A DNA stretch of 64,000 bases from Blepharisma japonicum. Its lineage: Eukaryota > Ciliophora > Heterotrichea > Heterotrichida > Blepharismidae. Positions within the stretch are counted from its first letter, which is position 1. Each line of letters begins with the position of its first letter. The position numbers and the translations under genes were made by a program. The notes under the pieces are model-generated. The model worked only from the letters and a program-made list of their open reading frames with translations, had not been told where the DNA came from and ran no database searches. Below, in pieces: positions 35,293 through 46,395 of this stretch. The stretch lies in the NCBI GenBank assembly GCA_949751835.1, contig CATKHK010000003.1:62001-126000 (forward strand), given 5' to 3'.

Positions 35293-36006
35293 CTAATTAT
35301 CAACAATAATTTGGTGAATAATAGCAACTATATCATCTAATGCTCCAGTAAGCATATGATCACAATTTAACCTAAAATGACCTTTGCATCTCTCTTTAAG
35401 CTCTTCTACAAATTCTAAAGAATCTGAATAAGGAATAAATTCATCATCATATCCATGAAGAATATAAATATTGCCTTTTGCTCTTTTGCAATAATATCTC
35501 ATATCAATTTTCAATACTTCTTGAATCATTTCTCTTGTGCAGCCGAATGCGTAGCGCACTATTTCTCCATTAGATTTTATAATTGCATCATGCTGCACCA
35601 TAAAGGTTGGAATAAGTTCCATATGAAATTTAGCAGCAATAGCAATTATTGTTTTTACCTCACCATATAAGGCAGAATAAATAATTGAGACAATTGCTGA
35701 CTTTGAATGCCCAATAATACCTTCAACTATATAGCCTTCTGATGTTAAAAATTTCACAGCATCATCTATGTCTCCAGCTTCACTAATATGGCCTGCATAA
35801 GTAAATTCTCCATCACTTTTTCCGTTCCCAGGAAAATCGAACCGAAAAGTGTTGACTTCTAAATTTTGACTGAAAAAACTGTAAATAAGAAAATCCATAT
35901 CGAAAAAGACCATTTGGCAAACTATGTAAATTCTTTTGTCTTGTGGATTTTTTATTGAAAATTTGTAAGCCAATTTCAAGCCATTCCGATTTGTAAAAGT
36001 TTCCAT
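35293..36006 (-). CDS. Alpha/beta-hydrolase paralogue 2, triad intact
   Basis: 237 residues, no TGA. Nucleophile elbow GHSKSA (Ser near residue 101), acid loop GYDDEFIP and LNCDHML keep Ser-Asp-His. The oxyanion and strand pattern FDFPGNGKSDGEF matches plant S33-like hydrolases. It is the most diverged array member in the central region (MVFFDMDFLIYSFF in place of the usual MWPPE..). A cytosolic esterase or amidase-type activity is inferred; the substrate is unknown. Confidence 0.87.
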   Translation of the reverse strand: METFTNRNGLKLAYKFSIKNPQDKRIYIVCQMVFFDMDFLIYSFFSQNLEVNTFRFDFPGNGKSDGEFTYAGHISEAGDIDDAVKFLTSEGYIVEGIIGHSKSAIVSIIYSALYGEVKTIIAIAAKFHMELIPTFMVQHDAIIKSNGEIVRYAFGCTREMIQEVLKIDMRYYCKRAKGNIYILHGYDDEFIPYSDSLEFVEELKERCKGHFRLNCDHMLTGALDDIVAIIHQIIVDN

Positions 36007-36531
36007 GTTTTTTATGATTCTTAAAACTTATATTGTTAAAAATTTGTAATGGACAAGCTCATTTATTACCAAGGTTTCACCCAAAGTAAGAAAATACAAA
36101 CTTTTTATATAAATGATATACTAAATATGACATAATTTTTAAATAATAAACTTTAGTTTTAAGTCTAAAATACTGAATTAGATAATTTCAAAACATTAAA
36201 TTTTTTGCATGGCATGAATTACACTATAACTGCCCCATATTTGTGGCTTCTTATTATTTGATGTATTTCAAGAAAGCTTCCTGCTAGAAATCTTTATTTT
36301 TGTATAAATCGAGATGCATAATGAGGATTAAAAGGGTAAAACCATTCAAAATAACGATTACTTTAATTTATAGACTCAAATCGAAATTGAAAAAATATGA
36401 ATCGAATCGACTTTAATAGATGATTGCTCATCATAACTAAAAACAATAAATTTTTTATTATTTTGAAATTTGTGATGAGAAATGTAAAAATAAAATCTTC
36501 ACTGACGTATATTTTTCTATCGAATTTAATA
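36007..36531. other. Array spacer
   Basis: AT-rich spacer between hydrolases 2 and 3; nothing beyond simple sequence is recognised. Confidence 0.4.
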
Positions 36532-37311
36532 TTAATTACCCGATATAATATTTTGAACTATCTCTATAACTTCATCGAAAACCCCAAAGTATAAATGATC
36601 ACACCCCAATGTAAAATGCCCTTTGCATTTTTCTTTTAACACTTTTACATATTCTAAAGAATCTATATAAGGACAATATTCGTCATTGTCTCCGTGGATA
36701 ATATAAAAATCTCCTTGAGATCTTTCACAATAAAGCTTCATGTCAGTGTTCATATATTCCTCAACCATCTCTAACGTATATTTTCATTGAACCCCAAAAG
36801 CCGTATGAAAAACCGTTTTTTCTTGCTTTAATACTTCATAAATATCTTTTATAATATCAGGTAAAGCATTCATATGAAATCTTGCAGATAATGATATAAT
36901 TTTTTTAATCTGGCCATATAAAGCAGAATAAACAAATAGGCTCGGTGCCGTTTCAGCTATACCAATAATCCCTTCTACTTCGTAGCCTCTAGAAATTAAG
37001 AATTTAACTGCATCATCTATATCGTCAGCGTCTCTTCTATAGCTTCCAAATATGCGTTCGCCTTCACTATTCTCCAACCCTGTGTACTCGAATTTAAATG
37101 TATTTGCACTTAAATTGTCATGCAGAAAATCACATATGGTATATAAGTGTGGAGGCCACGCTTGAACTATCATCCAGATCTTTCTATCGTCTGAATTTTT
37201 TATTGAAAAGTTGCAAAACAATTGGAAGCCACTTCTATTTATAAAATAAGAAATATTGGACTCTTGAGTATGATTTTCTACACCAGTGGTATTATTTGGA
37301 ATATTTGACAT
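36532..37311 (-). CDS. Alpha/beta-hydrolase paralogue 3, nucleophile lost
   Basis: 259 residues; one TGA (Trp) at 36782-36784. The elbow reads GIAETAPS, so Ser is Ala, but the His block GCDHLYF and acid loop DNDEYCP are kept. The two Trp codons aligned with TGA codons of paralogue 1 are TGG here (37156-37158 and 37174-37176). ATG at 37311 (MSNIPNN) is chosen; the frame stays open upstream without an ATG. It is probably catalytically weak or inactive, and may show an earlier stage of triad loss than paralogue 1. Confidence 0.85.
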
Positions 37312-37377
37312 ATTATAATTATATATAAAAATTGCTCTCAATTTTTATATATAGTATTTAAGTCAACTATTTGCTGC

Positions 37378-37410
37378 TTTGCAGCATCATTTTTATAATT
37401 TTCTAGGGCA
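37378..37410 (-). repeat. Upstream block shared by hydrolases 3 and 1
   Basis: Counterpart of 34400-34436, at a similar distance from the start codon. See that entry. Confidence 0.4.
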
Positions 37411-37495
37411 AATCTTCAACAAAATATTTCCATAAGCTTTCTTTCTTTAGTTTTAATTTTTAATTTTATTAAAGCTAATTTTGTTTTTTATATTA

Positions 37496-38418
37496 GAAAA
37501 ATCAAGGGTAGTAGATTCCGAAACTTCAAAAACAATTACCAGCTATTTCAAAAATATTTCAAAAGTGCAAAGGGTCTCAAGGCTTGAGAAAGATTTGATT
37601 TTAAATTTGTTGACTATGTCAAAAAACGAAGCTCTTGAGAAAGCTAAATTAATCTAATACTAAATCAAATTAATAAAATATAAAGAGAAGAAAAAGAAGA
37701 ATGCAAATCTATTTTTTTGATGAAAATATGAATTTTTTAAAACAAAAATATACAGTCAGCTTTAAAAAAAATCATAAAAACTAATCGAAATGATACAGCA
37801 TATAATTGACTCGGATGCATTTTCTATAATGAAAAGAAATACGAAGAAGCGCTAAAATGTTATAACTTCGCAATTAAAATCAACGAGAAATATGGTATTT
37901 ATCATTTAAATAAAGGCTTGCTCAATCAAAGCTATGCAAAGCAGAACATGCTATTAATTGCAGCAAAAAACCATAAGCATTAATTCAGATAATGATAGTG
38001 CACATAACCATATAGGAGATATTTTTTATAGTCAAAAGAACTATGAAGAAACACTAAATGATATACAAAAAACTCAAAGTGTGCAATTTACTATTCAAAT
38101 AAAGGAAAAGTGTTTAGAGAGCAGAAGTAAAGAGAAGAATCTGTGAAATGACACCAAAAGGCTTTGAAAATTGATAATATTGATGATAATGCATACAATG
38201 ATATGGGCCATATCTTTTATGATAAAAATAATTATGAAGAAGCCCTAAAAAAATTATGATAAGGCAATCACAATCAACAAAATATGTGCAATTTATTATA
38301 AAAATAAAGGGGATGCCCTTCATGATTTAGACAGAAGAGAAGAAGCTCTTATATGCTATAAAGAAGCCATTAAAATAGATCAAAAGCTAGATAATGAATA
38401 TAATCGCATAGCAGATAT
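37496..38418 (+). pseudogene. Decayed copy of the TPR gene
   Basis: Aligns with the gene at 39514 from about its 95th codon into the TPR array: SRLE/SRLEKDLILN, then the SKNEAL.KAK block, then several TPR units such as DNDSAHNHIGDIFYSQKNYE. TAA stops and internal deletions break the frame. It ends abruptly at 38418, where an unrelated GC-richer segment begins. Confidence 0.75.
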
Positions 38419-38500
38419 CTGGCCAAGCACAGGAGGCACCCATGCCCTGCACAGAAGGCACCCACCAAGAGCTTCTCTTCTTGCTATTGAAGAGAAATTT
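38419..38500. other. GC-richer insert with direct and inverted repeats
   Basis: A sharp change of composition at the end of the TPR relic. It contains AGGCACCCA twice (near 38434 and 38455) and a perfect 8-bp inverted repeat TTCTCTTC/GAAGAGAA with an 8-nt loop at 38473-38496. It might be the edge of a mobile or repetitive element, but I recognise no family. Confidence 0.45.
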
Positions 38501-38930
38501 CTATAAATAGTGCTTTATCAATAGAATTTATAAATAAATATTACATTTATATTAACCTATAAAATCTTAAAATTATTTAAAGTCCAAAGTTAATAAAATT
38601 TATTCGAAAATTATCTCATAAATAAAGATTAGAAATCAAATATGTATGCCTCGTAAACTTCATTCATTTTACACATAAATTTTGTTTGGTTCACTATTGC
38701 TTACTTGATTTGGAATTGCCATTTTTTAATTAATACTCTTATTCTAACTTAGCGGTTTGATTAGGAAGCTGAAATTTAAAGAATTAATAAGTAACAATAG
38801 ACTCTATTTTGCAATTTTTTCAGACTCATATTTTTAATTTTTGTTAATTATTTGCGATCTTTATCCCATTTTAAACTAAAAACTCTTATCTTTACTTTCA
38901 AATACTTATTCATAAATCTAAGAAACAGAG

Positions 38931-39431
38931 ATGGCTGACATAGTGATTAATTTAATAAATTGCTTCCAGTTTAAAGAATTTTTCAATTTCAGGAAAATTT
39001 GGACAAGTCATGCGAAAAGTTCACATATAGAAGATATTAGAAATATGACCTTATATAGATAAAAAATGGTTTATAGAACTAAGGACTTAATTAAGATTAT
39101 ACTTTATGGCAGAGGCTGATTTAGAGAAATTATAGGTTTTTGTTCAGAGATATTTTTATGTAGGAATATTATTCTCTGCAGCATGAGCGCAGGATATTTC
39201 AAATTGTATTGCAGAGATCAAAATGAATTTACTTGCCAAAGATTCAGCCAATGAATTCTTTATCATAATTGTAGGAGTTTTATACTTAATGTCCCAATAA
39301 AGCGTTTAGATTTTATTATTAAGTCTATAAAGGGCTTTAAGATACATTTTTGAGGACAGAATTTGAAAATAAATTTGTTTAAGCTTATATTGTTCAGTAA
39401 AATTGAAATACTTTATAGCAGTTGTTTTTAA
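38931..39431 (+). pseudogene. Unknown ORF, open except for one TAA (TGA as Trp)
   Basis: From ATG 38931 the frame is open to TAA at 39429 apart from a single TAA at 39057-39059. TGA occurs three times in it as Trp (GRG-W-FREI, FSQ-W-ILYH, IHF-W-GQN). The downstream ATG at 39066 gives 121 residues. Residues are hydrophobic and Cys-rich; no family is recognised. It may be a small gene starting at 39066, or a decaying longer one. A two-stop code makes long chance ORFs more likely, hence low confidence. Confidence 0.35.
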
Positions 39432-39513
39432 ATAATAATTTTTAGGGTTTTTAAGTTAGCATTATTTTATTCCTAGGCACATAAATTAATGGAATTATAA
39501 AAATTATAAATAT

Positions 39514-42306
39514 ATGAGCAACAATAGATGCTGCCATCGTGAAATTGAATTTTCATGCAACTGCACTACTCCTGAGCACTATGCATGCGGAGGCCACTTA
39601 GAAGGGATTATTAATTTAAACCCCAATGGTCACCATTTCAGATCAATTTTTTTGCGGCCTACAGAAGCAACAAAAAATGCAGTCATCGACTTTCTTTTAA
39701 ACAAAATTTCAATGAAGGAAGTATCAAAACAAAACATATTCATTTCCTTTAGTCAAATAGTTTCAGTCTTAGAAAGTGTTTTAAAAGAAAACATAAAAAT
39801 AATAGACTCCGAAAAATTAAAAATTATTAGCTATATCGAAAATATTCGAAATGTGCAAAAAATTTCAAGGTTGGAGAACGATTTGATTTTAAATTCACTG
39901 ACTATGCCAAAAAACGAAGCTATTGAGAAAGTAAAATTAATTTTTAACACAGGGAAAGACTCAAGTTTTAATCCTGACCCTTTTAAAGAAATAACAAACC
40001 AAGTGGAAAAAATTATAAAGGACTATAAAGAAGAAGAAGAATGCAAATGTATTCTTTCTGATGCGAATATGAATTCTGGTAATGAAAGGGTACGGTCAGC
40101 TTTAAAAAAATTCATAAATGCTAATAAAACTAATCCAAATAATGATGCAGCATATAATTGAATCGGAAGTATTTTTTATAGTGAAAAGAAATATGAAGAA
40201 GCACTAAAATGTTTTAACCGCGCAATTAGAATCAATCAGAAATGTGAAATTTATCATATTAATAAAGGCCTTGCTCTAACAGGGCTAGGAAGAGCAGAAG
40301 ATGCTATTAATTGCTATAAAAATGCCATAAGTATTAAACCAAATAATGACACTGCATATAATTATATAGGAGATATTTTTTATAGTCAAAAGAACTATGA
40401 AGAAGCACTAAAATATTACAACACTGCAATAAAAAAAAACTCAAAGTGTGCAATTTACTATTCAAACAAAGGAAAAGTGTTTAGAGAACAGAAACAAAGA
40501 GAAGAAGCTGTGAAATGGTATGAGAAGGCTTTGGAAATCGATAATAATGACGATAATGCATACAATGGTATGGGCGATATCTACTATGATGAAAATAATT
40601 ATGAAAAAGCCCTAATAAATTATGATAAGGCAATCACAATCAACAAAAATTGTGCACTTTATTATAAAAATAAAGGAGATACTCTTTATGATTTAGACAG
40701 AAGAGAAGAAGCTCTTATATGCTATAAAGAAGCCATTAAAATAGATCCAAAGCTAGATAATGTATATAATCGCATAGCAGAGATCCTGCATAATGAAGAC
40801 GGTCATGAAGAAACAGCTTTTAACTATTATAATGAATCAATAAAACTCAATCCAAAGCCTATTTATTATAGAAATTTAGGAAACGCTCTTGAAGATAAAG
40901 GCAGAATTACAGAAGCTATAAAAGTCTTTGAAGATCTTATTAAAATTGATCCGAAGAACGAAAGCGCATATAATAGTATAGGTAATATCTGGTATAATGA
41001 ACAATTGTATGATAAAGCTATAAGATACTATAAAGAAGCTAGTAGAATTAATCCAAAGTGTCATATTTACTATAATAATATAGGAAAAGCTTATTATAAC
41101 TTAGGCGATAGTGAAGAAGCTATGATAAATTATAAAAAAGCTAAAGAAGTCGAGCCAGTTGATGAAAGTGCATATAATAATATTGGAGATATCTTCTATT
41201 GGCAAAGGAGATATGAAAAAGCAATAAAATATTACGACCACGCAATTAATATCAATAGCAAATGTCCATTTTATCGAAAGAATAAAGGAAATGCTCTTCG
41301 TGATATGGGCGATCAGAAAGGAGCTTTGGAATGCTACCAAGAAGCTATTAAAATCAAAGAACTCCAAGACGATGTATGAAATTCCATAGGAGATATCCAC
41401 TATATGGAAAAGAGGTATGCAGAAGCCATAAATGATTACGAAAATGCAATTGCAATTAATCCGAATTGTGCAGATTATTATATAAATAAAGGAAATGCTC
41501 TTTATGATAAAGGCGAGATTCTAAAAGCTTTGGAACCTTATAAAGTAGCCATTAAGCTTGATTTAAATCAAGATTGTATATGCAACCGGATAGGTAATAT
41601 TCTGCATAATGAAAAAAGGAGCCAAGAAGCAATCGAATATTATGACAAAGCAATTCAAATAAACCCAAATTGCGCAGATTACTATAGAAATAGGGGAGAT
41701 GCTTACTTTAGCATTGGTAGACTAGATTCTGCACTTCAATGCTATAATAAAGCAATTAGTATTAATCCAAATCAAGATAGTATTTACAATTGTATAGGAG
41801 ATATTTATTTTAATCAGCAGAAATATGCAGAAGCAGAAAAAAACTATAAGCAAGCGATTCAAATCAACCCAAGTTTTGAAATTTATTGTATCAATTATGG
41901 ATACACTCTTATCCAGTTAGAGAGAGCAGAAGAAGCTATGGGATTCTTTAAAAAAGCTATTAGAATTAATCCCAAAAAAGATGAAGCATATAATTGTATA
42001 GGGGACATTTTCTATTGAAAAGGGAGATATGAAGAAGCATTACAATACTACAACTCTGCAATAGATATAAATAGAAATTGCTCACTTTACTATACAAATA
42101 AAGGAGAAGTTCTTCAACGGCTGAAAAACCTTCCTATGGCTAAAGTTTGCTTTCAACAAGCATTAAGAATTGACCCTAATAATGATATTACATTAAATAG
42201 CATAGGCAATATACTCTATTATCAAGGAGAGTATGAAGATGCAGTAAATTATTATGATCGTGCAATTGCAATTGATCCAAATAATGCAGTGCATAAATGC
42301 TCTTAA
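39514..42306 (+). CDS. Long TPR-repeat protein with Cys/His-rich head
   Basis: 930 residues up to TAA, with three TGA codons as Trp (40159, 41377, 42016). The head (residues about 6-28) is Cys/His-rich (CCHREIEFSCNC...H..C..H) and may bind zinc. Residues about 45-200 are helical. From about residue 210 there are more than twenty tandem 34-residue TPR units of the type AYNxIGDIFYxxxxYEEAIKYYxxAIxINP. TPR arrays form superhelical scaffolds for protein binding. The first frame ends at 42304 in the middle of a TPR unit, and repeats continue in the +1 frame (next entry). No GT...AG intron of 15 or 16 nt fits the break, so a short deletion is the likeliest cause. It lies inside the hydrolase array on the opposite strand. 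Confidence 0.82.
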
Positions 42307-42937
42307 ACTTCTTAAAAAATATCCTGAAGCTAGAGAAAGCTATAATAAAGTATTTACCATTGATCCAAGACAAGATAGTGTGCACAATTGCATTGGCGAG
42401 ACATTCTATGCTGAAAATAGGTACGAAGATGCCATCAAGAGTTACGATAATGCAATTAAAATTAATTCAAGACCCTTAATTTACCATATAAATAAAGGAA
42501 ACGCTTTTTATGATTGAGGCGCTTGAAATGAGGCTCTCATTTGCTATGAAGAAGCGATTCGAATTGAACCAAATCAAGATAATTTATGTAACCACATAGG
42601 AGATATATTTTATAAAGTAAAAAACAACCAAAGAGCAATAGATTATTACAATTCAGCCATAGAAATCAATCCACAGTGCGCAATTTACCATAGAAATAAA
42701 GGAAAAGTTCTTTATGACTTAAATCGTAAAGAAGAAGCATTGATCTCCTATAATGAAGCTATCAGAATTGATCCGAATGAGCATGCTGCATACAATGGGA
42801 TAGGTAATATCCTCAAAGATAGTAACAGATCTGAAGAAGCATTAAAATATTACAACGATGCAATTAGGATCAATCCAAACTCAGAAGATTATAATAGAAA
42901 TCGGAGTATTTTGAAGATGAAATTAAATCCGAGGTAA
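42307..42937 (+). pseudogene. Out-of-frame 3' part of the TPR gene
   Basis: About six further TPR units run in the +1 frame (LKKYPEARESYNKVFTIDP, then ...RKEEALISYNEAIRIDPNE) with one TGA as Trp at 42515, ending in TAA. Comparison with neighbouring repeats suggests about 11 bases are missing near 42285-42300. If that is an assembly or sequencing error, the gene is 39514-42937. Confidence 0.7.
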
Positions 42938-43912
42938 AATATATTTAATTTAAAATCTTACTTATAAGTAATAAGACGTTTATTTCGACCACTTCTGTAA
43001 AATGTAAAACTTATTCCACAATTTAAAGGCAACTAATTTTATGTCGATCGAATTAATTAAGAAATTATTACTGTTAACTTTAAATATATTAAGGGCTTTC
43101 CTTATTCTGATTTGATAAGGATAATAATTTTATGTGTAGGTATTTTCTTCCTCCCTTATACATTATCTGAGAAAATCAAGCTTTCATAAAGTGCATCCAA
43201 GTCTAAGTGAATTTCAGTTGGAAAGTTAAAACATTTTCCGACCTTTTTTCTCTTTTCAGAGCTCGAGGGGGATTAATAATTAATCGTTTAATTACTCATT
43301 AGAGGAAAATCGAGCATTATAGGGATTTGGGCTTTGATATATGACTCAAAATTTTCCTATATTTTCCTCAATTAAATTTTTGCAAACCTATAAACTAATT
43401 ACTTTTTTATAAATAATGGATTTTTATTAACACAATAATTGTTTATCTAACAATATTGATAGAATATAATAGCATAGTGCTCATTTGATCTGCTAATATT
43501 TCATATTGCGCCTCTAAATCTACATCCTGGACGAAAAACCATTTCTAGAGCCAAGAAATTTTATATATTAAATTTGTTTAAAAAGAAATTAGTATCGGGA
43601 TAGAATTGTTTAATAATCAAATCGGCAAAAATATGTCGAAATAAGCGCGAGTTAAATCTTTATTATTCTGCCATTTTTAATATAAAAATCTTATCAACTT
43701 AATTAATTTATATTTTATTTACAATTTTCATGTTATATCATTTTAGCTTCAATTGTATTTTAAACTACAACTTGTGCTGTCCCTAAAGTATTTTATTATC
43801 CAAATTTTTGATAGTAACTATTTTTTTCTCTCCCTTTCAGCTTTCTGATGTTTACTTTTTTGAATATGCGGCTGATTATTCAGATTTTAACTTATTTTAT
43901 AACGAATTTTAA
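42938..43912. other. Intergenic, TPR gene to hydrolase 4
   Basis: Nearly 1 kb of AT-rich DNA between convergent genes. No ORF, repeat or RNA gene is recognised. Confidence 0.4.
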
Positions 43913-44689
43913 TTATTTAGACATAATATTTTCAATTATCCCAGCCACTTCATCAAAAACTCCAAAGTACAAATGATCGCAGCCAAGCGTGAAATGCCCT
44001 CTGCATTTTCCTTTTAAAGCATTTACATACTCCAAAGAGTCTTCATAAGGACAAATTTCATCGCTATCCCCGTGGATAATATAAATATCTCCTTGAACTC
44101 TCTCGCAATAGTATTTCATATCTGTATTTGTTATTTCTTCAATCATTTCTCATGTGAGTCTTAACTGCCTTCCAAAAGCAATATGAATAATTTCTTTATT
44201 TTGCCTTACTACTTCATAGACTTCTTGCAAAAAATTTGGCAAAACGTTCATATGGAATCTCGCGGATATTGCTACAATTCTTTTAACTTGTCCATACAAG
44301 GCAGAGTAGATTATTACTCCAATCGCATCCATTGACATGCCAATAATTCCTTCTACTTCAAATCCTCTTGCAACTAAAAATTTCACAGCATCATCAATAT
44401 CACCAGCATCTCTTGCATAATTCGCAAAACTAAATCTGCCTTGACTATTCCCATTCCCAGTATATTCGAATTTAAATGTATTGGCATTTAAATTCTCATG
44501 TAAAAACCCACATAAGATGAAAATTTCTGGAGGCCACTGTTGAACAATTATCCAGATCCTTTTTTCGTCAGGTTTTTTTATTGAAATGTTGCAAGCTAGT
44601 TGATCACCATTTCGGTTTGTAAAATAACTAATATTCCTGCTAAGAGTTTGGGTTAGTGGGCAAGAATTGTTTTCCAAAGGCACTGACAT
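43913..44689 (-). CDS. Alpha/beta-hydrolase paralogue 4, triad intact
   Basis: 258 residues, one TGA (Trp) at 44147-44149. Elbow GMSMDAIG keeps Ser, acid loop GDSDEICP and GCDHLYF keep Asp and His. The N-terminal extension (about 17 residues before ISYFTNRNG) marks the subgroup of paralogues 1, 3, 4, 5, 6 and 7. GMSM in place of GHSK may alter substrate choice. Confidence 0.87.
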
Positions 44690-45232
44690 AATAGGTATTT
44701 AAAATTAAAAACTATTCAGCTAAATTAATTTTAATAAAACTATTATACTATTTTTAATATTACTTGACAGAAAATTTTGATATAGTTTAAGGTCAATTAT
44801 TTTTTAAGAATTACATAATTTTTTATTGTCCTCTTATTTATTTATGAGATAAAATAAACAAAATTAAAAAAATCCCTAGTAATATTTTTGTTAAAAATCA
44901 TATATATCATGCTTATAAAGTCTTAAACTAGTTTGTGATGACGTTAACCTCACAAATTAGCTATCCTGAGTAATGCTGTTGCCTATATTTTATTTGGAGG
45001 AGCATATGATGAGAGAAAGATATCATATAACTTAACTTCGAACATCCAATTATCATTATGTTCTTTTTGAATATTTCTGATACTAGTTATTTTTTTCTTT
45101 TCTATCATTATTTTCCTATCCTTAGCTACTTTAGAATTTCTTTTATCTAATTTCCATTTGCTACTAAACATAATTTTTATCAAAATCTCTTATCAAATGA
45201 TTTGTTTCTGAATATTTTACAATATTAATTAT
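44690..45232. other. Array spacer with a doubtful small ORF
   Basis: Minus-strand 44983-45171 is open for 62 codons from ATG (MFSSKWKLDKRNSK...), Lys-rich with a coding-like end (LYDIFLSSYAPP). It has no match elsewhere in the window. It could be a small gene, a relic or chance. Confidence 0.3.
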
Positions 45233-46003
45233 TTATACATAATTTGTTCAATAATTTCAGCTACTTCATCAAAAACTCCAAAATATAAATGATCGCAGCC
45301 TAGCGTAAAATGCCCTCGGCATTTTCCTTTTAGCACTTCTACGAACTCCAAAGAGTCTGCATAAGGACAAATTTCATCAGCATCGGCATGGATAATATAA
45401 ATATCTCCTTGAACTCTTTCACAATATTATTTCATATCTATATTTACAGTTTCTTCAATCATTTCCCATGTTAATCTTAATTCAAATCCAAAAGCAGTAT
45501 GAACCATTTCTTTATTTCGCCTTACAACTTCATAGGCTTCTTGCAAAAACTTGGTAAAACTTCCATATGGAACCTTGCTGATAATGTTACAATTCTTTTA
45601 ACATGTCCATATAAAGCGGAATAAATAATTACTCCAACTGAACTCATTGACATCCCAATGATTCCTTCTAATTCAAATCCTCTTCCTATTAAAAAATTCA
45701 CAGCATCATCAATATCGTCCGCATCTCTTCTATAGCCAGCAAATGAAAATTCACCTTGGCTATTTCCATTCCCAGTATATTCAAATTTAATTGTATTTAC
45801 ACTTAAATTCTCATGTAAAAATCCACATAAGATAAAAATTTCTGGTGGTCACATTTGGATAATGATCCAGATCCTTTTTCGTCAGGCTTTTTTATTGAAA
45901 TATTACAGGCTAATTGAAAGCTGCTTCGATTTGTAAAGTAACTAATATTGCCACTTGAAGTTTGAGTTTGTTGGGCATAACTGCTTCCCACAACGAATGA
46001 CAT
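45233..46003 (-). pseudogene. Alpha/beta-hydrolase paralogue 5, broken
   Basis: Closely related to paralogues 4 and 6 but with at least three lesions: a one-base deletion in a T-run near 45880, a frameshift near 45555, and TAA in place of a Tyr codon near 45428 (DMK-stop-YCER). The elbow (GMSM) and CDHLYF are still readable in the separate frames, so decay is recent. Confidence 0.85.
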
Positions 46004-46395
46004 ATTAAGGTCACAAAATTATATAAAAAGCCAAATTTTTACTTCATCTTAGCAACGCAACCGCTTAAATTAAGCTAAAAATATAATTTTTTGTTTTAAA
46101 CTTCAGAAGTGCATAACTCAAATATTAAGGATAAACAAATGCAAAAAATTATAAATAGTTTACTTATTTTTTTTAATTTATATTTATTTTAATTATTCTG
46201 TTTATTGAAGTATTTCATAATAAAATAAAAATTGTTTGATATAAATGGCTAGAACTACATGAATAATTCATAATGAATTTTCTATTATCATTCAATACTT
46301 ACTGTAAATTTCTATTAATTTCAGAGGTTGTTTAAAACTCTTTTTTTTTCTTAATTGCTTTAGTTGTCTAATTCGAGCTGGCTATTATTTATAAG
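46004..46395. other. Array spacer
   Basis: AT-rich DNA between paralogues 5 and 6; nothing else recognised. Confidence 0.4.

Noticed and set aside
42241-42310. A 16-nt intron to repair the TPR frame break
   Set aside because: No GT...AG pair at 15-16 nt spacing exists around the break; a deletion fits the repeat pattern better.
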